Part shown: piece by piece, positions 8,355 through 15,456 of the stretch
Position numbering within the stretch: position 1 is the stretch's first letter
How the letters are laid out: every line of letters starts with the position of its first letter
Position numbers and translations under genes: made by a program
Assembly: GCA_031268405.1 (NCBI GenBank)
Contig: JAIRXF010000018.1
Coordinates: forward strand, 1 to 49,959
DNA length: 49,959 nucleotides
Source: Oscillospiraceae bacterium
Lineage (GTDB): Bacteria; Bacillota; Clostridia; Oscillospirales; Acutalibacteraceae
Direction: 5' to 3'
The notes under the pieces: generated by a model
What the model saw: the letters and a program-made list of their open reading frames with translations, nothing else
Told to the model about the DNA's origin: nothing
Databases searched by the model: none

Positions 8355-9392
8355 TTAAACCAAGCAAAAAAGCGAAATCAATAAAGAAATAATTCCACCT
8401 ATTATAGAGATCACACTAAAGGTTGTGCATATTTTACCTTCGGACCAGCCGCACATTTCAAAGTGATGATGAATGGGGCTCATTTTGAATAGTCTTTTAC
8501 CTTTTGTGGTTTTAAAATACACTACTTGCAGCATAACAGAGAACATTTCAATTAGGTACACAATTCCCGAACTCACAAGCAGTAGGGGCTTATCCATCCC
8601 AAAAGTTATTGCACAAATCATTCCTCCCAAAAAAAGCGAACCGGTGTCTCCCATAAAAACTGTTGCTGGATGGTAATTGAAAACCAAAAATCCTAGGCAT
8701 CCACCAGCTAAACACGCCGACATTATATCAATGCCGGTCGCGCAAAAAATACTGGATATTACCATTAGAAATAAAGACGAGAAAAATGTAACGGAAGCAT
8801 TGAGGCCATCTATTCCATCTGTTAAATTAACTGCATTGACTATGCCTACCAACATTATAGATGAGATTATCCAGTAGAATACACCAAAATCTCTAACACC
8901 TAAAAACGGAATATCGAAAATAGTCAGTGATTGTTTTGAGCACGTTTGTTTTGCCAAATGCATGAACAATAAATACAAAAAGGCTATTAAAAACTGTAAA
9001 AAAAGTTTTTGTTTTCCCGTTAAACCCAAGTTTCTTTTTTTTACAACCTTAATATAATCGTCTACAAATCCAATCACACCGTACGAAAATGCCATGATAA
9101 GCCCAATTGAAAATCTTATTATTATTAAAAAAAATTGCTCTGAAGAAAACGCATTGCGCATTAAAAAATAAAATGTCGTGATGTACAATATTCCCGACAT
9201 CAAGATTCCACCTATGAACATTACTCCCCCCATGGTTGGAGTACCTTGTTTTTCTTTGTGCCAAGAGGGTCCGAGTTCAAGTATTGTTTGGCTGTATTTT
9301 AGGTTGGTTAAATATTTTATAATCATTTTGCCTGGCATCCAAGTAAATAAAAACGCCAGAAGAGATGCCACAACAAGCCAACTTTTGCTCAA
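8355..9392 (-). CDS. mraY: Phospho-N-acetylmuramoyl-pentapeptide transferase MraY
   Basis: MraY transfers phospho-MurNAc-pentapeptide to undecaprenyl phosphate, making lipid I at the cytoplasmic face of the membrane. The 345-residue protein has about ten membrane helices. Conserved features are QGTPTMGG (49-56), the catalytic FVDDYIKV (109-116), NLTDGIDGLN (189-198), MGDTGSL (247-253) and the HHHFEMCGW loop (308-316). The start is TTG at 9390-9392, 8 nt after AGGTGG. It lies between the PBP and ftsW genes. Its UDP-MurNAc-pentapeptide substrate needs MurE, encoded about 35 kb away here, plus MurD and MurF, which are not in the window. Confidence 0.96.
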   Translation of the reverse strand: MSKSWLVVASLLAFLFTWMPGKMIIKYLTNLKYSQTILELGPSWHKEKQGTPTMGGVMFIGGILMSGILYITTFYFLMRNAFSSEQFFLIIIRFSIGLIMAFSYGVIGFVDDYIKVVKKRNLGLTGKQKLFLQFLIAFLYLLFMHLAKQTCSKQSLTIFDIPFLGVRDFGVFYWIISSIMLVGIVNAVNLTDGIDGLNASVTFFSSLFLMVISSIFCATGIDIMSACLAGGCLGFLVFNYHPATVFMGDTGSLFLGGMICAITFGMDKPLLLVSSGIVYLIEMFSVMLQVVYFKTTKGKRLFKMSPIHHHFEMCGWSEGKICTTFSVISIIGGIISLLISLFCLV

Positions 9393-9431
9393 ATTTTACA
9401 CCACCTAACGCTAGAGTCAATTTTTTAAAGA

Positions 9432-11654
9432 CTAATTGATTGTATCTTTTTGAACAAATTCAACTGTAACAACTGTTCCGGGATCCACCAATTCTCCTTT
9501 GGGAATACTTTGTTTTGATGCTACTATTTCTTCCCGGGATTGCGCTGTGCCAAAAATACTCATGTTGAGTTCCGAAGAAACGGCGAGTCTATTGGCGCTC
9601 GCTATACTAAGACCTAGGAAGTCAGGTACTTTGATTTTTCTTTGAGCGCTTTGATTATCTGTGTACAGAACTACGGTTCCTCCTTTTGGAATTTTTGCTC
9701 CTATGCTGGGAATTTGAGAAACTACCGCCGTTCCATCGCCTTTAATGATTGGCTTTAACTCATTTTGCAATAAAACGGATTTTGCGTTTTCCAAAGACGA
9801 TCCTACTAGAAATGGTGTTGTTGTGTCAAGTTTTTCAAGCTCTTCTCCTTTGTAATTTTTATTGACTCCCAAAATTGGGAAAGTGTCATTTACGATTTTA
9901 GCTCCGACTGGTGCCGCAACAATTCCGCCGTAATAGCTGTTTCCTCTGGGAGTGTCGTATATTACAATTAAAACAAATTTTGGAGATTCAGTTGGGCCAA
10001 AGCAACAATAAGAACCGATATAATCTTTTTTGCCCTCCTCGCTATCTCCAATTTTTTCAGAAGTTCCAGTTTTTCCTCCTAAGTCATATCCAGGGACCCC
10101 TCCGTTTTTACCCGAACCAGTATCAACATTTACTTGAAGTAATTTGCAAATTTTTTTGGATGTAGCTTCCGAAATAACTCGTCTTCTCATGTTTTCGCGT
10201 GCTTTTTTTATTATATTTCCTTTTTCATCAATAATCTGCTTTGTAACATGGGGTTGAATCCATTTGCCTCCGTTAACAATAGAAGCGACGGCGGATAACA
10301 TTTGAATTGGGGTGATGGTAAAATTTTGCCCAAAGGATGCAACAGCTAAATCCATTGGTGCCATAGATCCATCTTTATTAAAAAATATTCCATTTGCCTC
10401 TCCAGGAAGATCTATTCCGGTTTTCTGGGTAAGTCCAAAATTCTTGTAATATTTAAAAAATATTTCCGGTCCAAGCATTTGTCCAAGAGATACAAATGCG
10501 GGATTGCAGGAATTACATATAATTTGTTGAAAATTTTGAACACCGTGCCCTGAGTGCTTATGGCAGTTAATAGATCTGGCTTTATTGTAAGGCACAATAC
10601 TACCATTACAGTTAAACCTTGTTTCATCGTTGACAAGATTTTCTTCCAAAGCCATAGATGAAGTTAAAATCTTAAACGTTGAACCTGGCATGTATGCGTC
10701 GCTGATAGCCTTATTTCTCCATTGTTTTTCAAGAGCTTTGCCCTTTTCTTTGGATCTTTGATCTGCGGGAAGTTCTTCTATTTTTTTTCTAACTTCTTCA
10801 TCTTCTATTTCAAATGGAGAATTGGGATTAAAATCTTTTTTAACCGCCATTCCTAGTATTTCACCATTGTTAACATCCATCATTATTGATGTTGCGCCAT
10901 TAACCGCTTTATTATTAATCCTTCCTTCTTCCAAATGCTTCTCAATTGAACGCTGAATTGATTCATCTATAGTCAAAACCAAGCTGTTTCCGTTTTTGGG
11001 TTCAATTCTCTGTTCGTATTCAAATGGCATATTTGTGCCAACTGCATTCCTTGCCGTGATGAGTCTGCCAGATTCTCCATTTAATTCTTTGTCATAATAA
11101 TTTTCAATTCCACTTAAACCTTGATTATCTGACCCAGTAAACCCTAAAACATTAGAAGCAAAAGTTTTAAAAGTGTAATATCTTTTGTAATCCTCTATAA
11201 TTCTAATTCCATTTCTTATCTTGTTTTTACTTTGAAATTCAACTATTTTATCCTTGATTTCACTTTCTACTTTCTTCTCTAAAATGCTATAATATGACTT
11301 TTTATTCGCCTTTTCGTAGATTTCTTCCTTGGGAATTCCCAAAATTTCAGATAATCCAGAAGAAATAATTTCTTTTTTTTCATCAGTTTTGATGTAGGCA
11401 GGTTCTAAAACCACTTTCCAAACTGTAGCGCTTTGAACTAATGGTTTCATATTTCTATCATATATAGTGCCTCTTTTGGCGCTTATTAAAGTATCTTTAA
11501 GTTGTTGATCTATAGCCATTTGCTGAAGATTTTTGCCCTGTATAATTTGTAACTGCATGAGTCTAAATACGATAGTTCCAAACCCAAACACTATTAATGC
11601 GGTGAGTACTAAAATAGATCTGCGCCACATTCTTATGGTAGTGCCTTTTGCCAT
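9432..11654 (-). CDS. Class B penicillin-binding protein with two PASTA domains (FtsI/PBP2B/SpoVD type)
   Basis: A septal D,D-transpeptidase that cross-links peptidoglycan made by FtsW. The 740-residue protein has one N-terminal membrane anchor (about 13-31), a dimerisation domain, then the transpeptidase domain with the three active-site motifs S325-TFK, S382-CN and K528-TG. Two PASTA domains follow at roughly 611-677 and 682-738. B. subtilis PBP2B (cell division) has two PASTA units and SpoVD (spore cortex) one, so the domain count favours the division enzyme, yet this is the only such gene in the cluster and could serve both. ATG 11652-11654 starts the frame. Upstream of it is an unusually long 324-nt gap to ftsL. 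Confidence 0.94.
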   Translation of the reverse strand: MAKGTTIRMWRRSILVLTALIVFGFGTIVFRLMQLQIIQGKNLQQMAIDQQLKDTLISAKRGTIYDRNMKPLVQSATVWKVVLEPAYIKTDEKKEIISSGLSEILGIPKEEIYEKANKKSYYSILEKKVESEIKDKIVEFQSKNKIRNGIRIIEDYKRYYTFKTFASNVLGFTGSDNQGLSGIENYYDKELNGESGRLITARNAVGTNMPFEYEQRIEPKNGNSLVLTIDESIQRSIEKHLEEGRINNKAVNGATSIMMDVNNGEILGMAVKKDFNPNSPFEIEDEEVRKKIEELPADQRSKEKGKALEKQWRNKAISDAYMPGSTFKILTSSMALEENLVNDETRFNCNGSIVPYNKARSINCHKHSGHGVQNFQQIICNSCNPAFVSLGQMLGPEIFFKYYKNFGLTQKTGIDLPGEANGIFFNKDGSMAPMDLAVASFGQNFTITPIQMLSAVASIVNGGKWIQPHVTKQIIDEKGNIIKKARENMRRRVISEATSKKICKLLQVNVDTGSGKNGGVPGYDLGGKTGTSEKIGDSEEGKKDYIGSYCCFGPTESPKFVLIVIYDTPRGNSYYGGIVAAPVGAKIVNDTFPILGVNKNYKGEELEKLDTTTPFLVGSSLENAKSVLLQNELKPIIKGDGTAVVSQIPSIGAKIPKGGTVVLYTDNQSAQRKIKVPDFLGLSIASANRLAVSSELNMSIFGTAQSREEIVASKQSIPKGELVDPGTVVTVEFVQKDTIN

Positions 11655-11978
11655 TTTGAATCAAATCCTCTACATAAAGTGAGCTTTATTTGTGTGTTTA
11701 AATTTCCCATTTATTAAAAGATTTTTATAATTAACGCAATTAAACGTCAATAAATCTGAAGATAAAATAGAATTAAATTCACTAAATTTAAAAATTAATT
11801 GCTATAGAATGCTTATTTAATTCAAGGAGTTGTTATGACCGAAGATTAGACAAATTGCATGAATTATCAGAAAGATAAAATATACGTTTTTGAATCTAGG
11901 GCGAATGCAATCTTGGCATATTGAAAATGGATTTAAACCTTGTTAGAGATTTTTATCTTATCTGCGCCTTAACAAACT
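11655..11978. other. Long gap inside the mra cluster, no gene recognised
   Basis: The 324 nt between ftsL and the PBP gene contain stops in every frame. A plus-strand AAGGAG at about 11823 leads to an ATG followed by only a few codons. It could be a decayed remnant of a second PBP gene (pbpB and spoVD are adjacent in B. subtilis), but I can read no conserved residues in it. Confidence 0.35.
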
Positions 11979-12392
11979 TTACTTATCTTCTGAAACTCTT
12001 ATATATTCTATTTGATCGTTTTCGGGTTTTTGCATTTTAAGATTTTTTTTAGAATAATGCTCTATGTCACTTAAAGATAATTTGCACTCTAGTTTTATTT
12101 TAAGTTGGGTTTCGGTGTTTTTGTCTTCTTCTAAACTTCTATTAATATTGTAAACTTGTTGAGTAAGTTCTGAAAGTTCTATTTGACCGTTGATAATTTT
12201 AACAGAAAACAATAAAACGATAAAAGATGCAAGTAGAATTGACAATAATCTGCTGATTTTTAAATATGTTTTTTTATTTCTTTTTACAGGGAAATTTAAA
12301 ATATTTTTTGTAGAAGGGATTGGATTTTGATTTTTATGTGCCCCGGTTTCAAATAAAGATAGATCATAAGCCAAGTTTTTTTCAAAGAACAT
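11979..12392 (-). CDS. ftsL: FtsL-like bitopic cell-division protein
   Basis: A 137-residue protein with a cytoplasmic N-terminus of about 45 residues, one membrane helix at about 46-66, and an extracytoplasmic part whose residues 67-110 look like a coiled coil. This architecture and its place between rsmH and the class B PBP identify it as FtsL, which links FtsB/DivIC-type partners to FtsW and FtsI in the divisome. Sequence conservation of FtsL is always low, so the call rests on topology and synteny. ATG 12390-12392 follows AAAGGAGA by 8 nt. It lies 19 nt downstream of rsmH and so is probably cotranscribed. Confidence 0.8.
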   Translation of the reverse strand: MFFEKNLAYDLSLFETGAHKNQNPIPSTKNILNFPVKRNKKTYLKISRLLSILLASFIVLLFSVKIINGQIELSELTQQVYNINRSLEEDKNTETQLKIKLECKLSLSDIEHYSKKNLKMQKPENDQIEYIRVSEDK

Positions 12393-12411
12393 GTGGCAAA
12401 TCTCCTTTTAA

Positions 12412-13344
12412 TTATTTTACGCGGCAAACAACTCTTAATTTTGCGCTTCTGCTCCTGTTGTTTCTATTAATTTCTTCTGCGGAAGGTGTGACGGGCTTTT
12501 TTGTTATTAATTTTGCGTCACAAGAGCCCCGACAAATGCATATCGGGAAATCCGGAGGGCAGGTACATTTTATGCACCAACTGGCCATCTTTTTTTTGAC
12601 TATTCTATCTTCCAACGAATGAAACGTAATTACGGCAAGTCTGCCTCCAGCCTTTAAAACACTAAAAGCTTCCGTAAGGCCTTTTTCGAGCATTTGTAGT
12701 TCTTTGTTGACTTCTATTCTTATAGCCTGAAAAGTTCTTCTTGCGGGGTGAATTAGGCTTTTTCTTAAAAATTTAAATGGAATGGCGGATTTTATAATTT
12801 GAACCAAATCATCGGTTGTTTCAATTGGAGAAATTTTCCTTCTCGCAACTATTTTTTCTGCAATTCTTCTAGAAAATTTTTCTTCTGAATAATCCCATAT
12901 TATTTTTGAAAGTTCTTTTTCTTCATAGGTATTTATTATATCTTTAGCGGATTTCCCCTTTTTGCTCATTCGCATATCCAAAGGGGCTGATTGATCGTGG
13001 TACGAAAATCCTCTTTGAGAAGAGTCGATTTGGTAAGAAGATACACCAACGTCTAAAAGTATACCGTCTACAAAATCGATGTTATAAGATTTAATTATAT
13101 TTTTTATATTGATAAAATTATCGTTTATTATGGTTACAGTTTTACTTTTAAAGTCTTTTTTTAAAGCCGATATTGCATCTGGATCTTGATCTATCATGAA
13201 AAGTTTGCCGCTCTTTAATCTATCAAATATGGCTCTAGAGTGGCCCCCAAATCCGGCTGTTGCGTCAACATAAACTCCGTTTTTTTTAATATCAAGTAAC
13301 TCAACTACTTCATTTAACAAAACGGGCTCATGAATAATTTTCAT
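12412..13344 (-). CDS. rsmH: 16S rRNA (cytosine1402-N4)-methyltransferase RsmH (MraW)
   Basis: RsmH methylates N4 of C1402 in the decoding centre of 16S rRNA. The protein is 310 residues, family-typical. The N-terminus HEPVLLNEVVELL, the SAM-binding VDATAGFGGHS (26-36), the LLDVGVSSYQID block and the RGFSYHDQSAPLDMRM block are all present; the C-terminus carries the usual Arg-rich RSAKLRV tail. ATG 13342-13344 is the only plausible start, but no strong Shine-Dalgarno precedes it. It sits between mraZ and ftsL as in most bacteria. Confidence 0.96.
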   Translation of the reverse strand: MKIIHEPVLLNEVVELLDIKKNGVYVDATAGFGGHSRAIFDRLKSGKLFMIDQDPDAISALKKDFKSKTVTIINDNFINIKNIIKSYNIDFVDGILLDVGVSSYQIDSSQRGFSYHDQSAPLDMRMSKKGKSAKDIINTYEEKELSKIIWDYSEEKFSRRIAEKIVARRKISPIETTDDLVQIIKSAIPFKFLRKSLIHPARRTFQAIRIEVNKELQMLEKGLTEAFSVLKAGGRLAVITFHSLEDRIVKKKMASWCIKCTCPPDFPICICRGSCDAKLITKKPVTPSAEEINRNNRSRSAKLRVVCRVK

Positions 13345-13443
13345 AGTAAATAGCGATCTATGGAACCTGATATTTGCGTTTTTACACGCTATTTGACAGT
13401 GCTGAGAATCGCCAGCCTCCCCTCAACTTAATTAAAATATACT

Positions 13444-13863
13444 TTAAAGATCAAGCAGGTCCATTGCTTGTTTGATAGTTTCATCTGTAAGCGAATTGCT
13501 AATTTCTTTCCATCTGGATCTATCCCAGATTTCTGCGCGAGAAGATGCACCAATAAAGCTTATCTCTTTTTCTAGCGAAGCAAAATTACGAAGTACCTGC
13601 GGTATTAACATCCGCCCTTGTTTGTCAACTATGGCTTCAACGGCTCCTGAAAAGAAAAAACGCTGAAGTCCGTGAGATTTTGAAATAGGTATAGACGTTA
13701 TTTTGTGTTGTAGTTTTACCCATTCTTTTTTCGAAAAGACAAACAAACACTTATCGAGACCCTTGCTCAGATAAAACAAATCTGAGAGATCTTCTCTGAA
13801 CTTTGAGGGCACAATAACCCTACCTTTTATATCTATGGTGTGTTCATATTCTCCGATTAACAT
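13444..13863 (-). CDS. mraZ: Transcriptional regulator MraZ
   Basis: MraZ is an AbrB-like, ring-forming DNA-binding protein that represses its own division and cell-wall operon. It is 139 residues long with two tandem SpoVT/AbrB-like repeats, one opening with MLIGEYEHTIDIKGRVIVPSKFR and the second with AVEAIVDKQGRMLIPQVLR near 75-93; both carry the DxKGR/DxQGR signature. ATG 13861-13863 follows AAAGGAAG by 8 nt. It is the first gene of the cluster and three 10-nt-spaced MraZ boxes lie just upstream, so autoregulation appears intact. Confidence 0.95.
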   Translation of the reverse strand: MLIGEYEHTIDIKGRVIVPSKFREDLSDLFYLSKGLDKCLFVFSKKEWVKLQHKITSIPISKSHGLQRFFFSGAVEAIVDKQGRMLIPQVLRNFASLEKEISFIGASSRAEIWDRSRWKEISNSLTDETIKQAMDLLDL

Positions 13864-13892
13864 GTCAAGAACTTCCTTTAGGGGAATTTAAA

Positions 13893-13916
13893 CCACAATA
13901 AACCACTTGGTCCCAC
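13893..13916 (-). promoter_or_regulatory. MraZ operator: three GTGG boxes at 10-nt spacing
   Basis: On the minus strand GTGG occurs three times with starts exactly 10 nt apart (complement CCAC at 13913-13916, 13903-13906 and 13893-13896). This equals one box per DNA turn and matches the known MraZ recognition pattern, TGGG-type repeats separated by five or six bases upstream of mraZ. The boxes lie directly downstream of the -10 hexamer, where a bound MraZ ring would block initiation. Confidence 0.8.
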
Positions 13917-13917
13917 T

Positions 13918-13946
13918 ATTCTATCCTGAGTAAAATTAAAATGCAA
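13918..13946 (-). promoter_or_regulatory. Probable sigma-A promoter of the mraZ-rsmH-ftsL-PBP-mraY-ftsW operon
   Basis: On the minus strand TTGCAT (complement 13941-13946) and TAGAAT (complement 13918-13923) are separated by 17 nt. The first MraZ box begins 1-2 nt after the -10. The leader would be about 48 nt. Confidence 0.7.
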
Positions 13947-14251
13947 GTTAAATTTTGGTTACGAGAAATATTGAATTTTGTTTGTTTTTAATTTGGATTT
14001 TTAAAAATAATTTTAAAGATTCAAATGGGTTTTTGCAGATAAAATAATAATTTAAAAGCAAAAGCGCCACATTTTAATAATTTTTTTAGGAATTTTAAAG
14101 TTTTTACGAGAAAAATCTTTATATAGCAGATGAATAGCAAGATTAAGCAAATTTGGTTTAGAGATTGCTAAAAATAATTTCTAAAAAATTTGAAATATGT
14201 TTTTATATATTAAGTATAAATTATGAAGGTGTTTTGATTTTGTTTTTGTGC
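13947..14251. other. AT-rich intergenic spacer between the divergent mra operon and ferredoxin
   Basis: About 300 nt, rich in A/T runs, with no reading frame of note. At its right end TGCTACAAT (14249-14257) resembles an extended -10 element for the ferredoxin gene; a matching -35 was not found. Confidence 0.4.
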
Positions 14252-14277
14252 TACAATTATGCGATAAGGAGATTGGT

Positions 14278-14457
14278 ATGATGACTTATATAATTGATAA
14301 TAAATGTATTATGTGCGGTGCTTGTGAAGAGCAATGCCCCTCGGGTGCTATTTCTATAGGCAAAGATCAATACACAATAGATAAAAATTTATGTATAAGC
14401 TGTGGTGCGTGTGCTGCGGTCTGCCCTGTTGATGCCCCCAAGGATGAAGATGAATAA
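14278..14457 (+). CDS. Ferredoxin with two [4Fe-4S] clusters
   Basis: A 59-residue clostridial-type ferredoxin, a small soluble electron carrier for anaerobic redox enzymes. Two CxxCxxCxxxC(P) motifs are complete, with cysteines at 10, 13, 16, 20 and 39, 42, 45, 49, followed by an acidic tail (DAPKDEDE). AAGGAG at 14266-14271 lies 6 nt before ATG 14278; the adjacent ATG 14281 is equally possible. The frame extends back to 14248 but those residues are not conserved. It precedes rsmI by 48 nt. Its redox partners are not in this window. Confidence 0.93.
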   Translation: MMTYIIDNKCIMCGACEEQCPSGAISIGKDQYTIDKNLCISCGACAAVCPVDAPKDEDE

Positions 14458-14505
14458 TTATTGATATTGTACATTTCGTTTGTGAGTCGAAAAGGGGTGT
14501 TTTAA

Positions 14506-15393
14506 ATCACAGGTAAGCTCATTATTTTAGGAACTCCAATAGGCAATCTCGGCGACTTTTCTCCACGCGGAGTTCAAACACTCAAAGATGCTGATTTTAT
14601 AGCGGCAGAAGATACTCGTGTTACGCGAAAGCTTTTGAATTATTTTGGTATTCACAAGCCTCTTGTTAGTTATTTTCATTATAACGAATCTCACAAGACG
14701 GATATTTTACTAAAGAGAATTCTAAAAGGGGAAAATTGCGTTATAGTGTCGGATGCCGGAATGCCCACAATTTCTGATCCCGGTGAAAATCTTATTTGTG
14801 AATGTGCTAAAAATAACATAAGAGTTGAAGTTGTTCCGGGGCCAAGTGCGCTCATTGCGGCGTTGGCTGTTTCTGCTTTGCCCACTGGCCGGTTTACTTT
14901 TGAAGGATTTTTAAGCACAAATAAAAGGGTTAGAAATCTTCATTTAGAAGATCTAAAAGATGAAAAAAGAACCATGATTTTTTACGAAGCTCCTCACAAA
15001 TTGCTCAAAACAATTAAGAGTTTATTTGAAGCGCTGGGAGATCGCAGGATTTCTATATCAAGAGAGATCACAAAGATTTATGAAGAAGTAGCAAGAATTA
15101 CTCTAAAGGAAGCTTTGGAAAAGTACAAAGAAAAACCGCCCAAAGGTGAGTGCGTAATAGTTATTGAGGGTAAAGAAGATTGCGATGATTTGCAGGGAAC
15201 AGACGTAGAAGACGCTATTGAAATAGCTAAAGATTTAATTTCCAAAGGCAACAGTATGAGTAAAGCAGCAAAGCTTGCCGCCAGTAAAACAAATCTCTTA
15301 AAAAATGATATATACAGAGGGTTATTAAAAGAATTGGGAATCAGAAATTCCGCTGGTCTTTTGCACAAAGACTCGGTATTTAGTGCAATTTAA
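14506..15393 (+). CDS. rsmI: 16S rRNA (cytidine1402-2'-O)-methyltransferase RsmI, apparent AUC start
   Basis: RsmI adds the 2'-O-methyl group to C1402 of 16S rRNA, the same nucleotide that RsmH modifies. The tetrapyrrole-methylase fold is complete: GKLIILGTPIGNLGD at the N-terminus, AAEDTRVTRKLL, SDAGMPTISDPGE near residue 83, VPGPSALIAALAVSALP near 111, and FYEAPHKL. An in-frame TAA at 14503-14505 bounds the frame on the left and no ATG, GTG or TTG occurs before the conserved GTPIGNL. The first downstream TTG (14635) would delete the SAM-binding start. AAAGGGG at 14491-14497 lies 8 nt before ATC 14506, which gives exactly the usual N-terminus. The likely product is 295 residues. Confidence 0.9.
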   Translation: MTGKLIILGTPIGNLGDFSPRGVQTLKDADFIAAEDTRVTRKLLNYFGIHKPLVSYFHYNESHKTDILLKRILKGENCVIVSDAGMPTISDPGENLICECAKNNIRVEVVPGPSALIAALAVSALPTGRFTFEGFLSTNKRVRNLHLEDLKDEKRTMIFYEAPHKLLKTIKSLFEALGDRRISISREITKIYEEVARITLKEALEKYKEKPPKGECVIVIEGKEDCDDLQGTDVEDAIEIAKDLISKGNSMSKAAKLAASKTNLLKNDIYRGLLKELGIRNSAGLLHKDSVFSAI

Positions 15394-15456
15394 TGGGTTT
15401 TTGATTGATTTAAGATCACAATTCACTGATACGAATTTATTAGAGGGGTTACGAAA

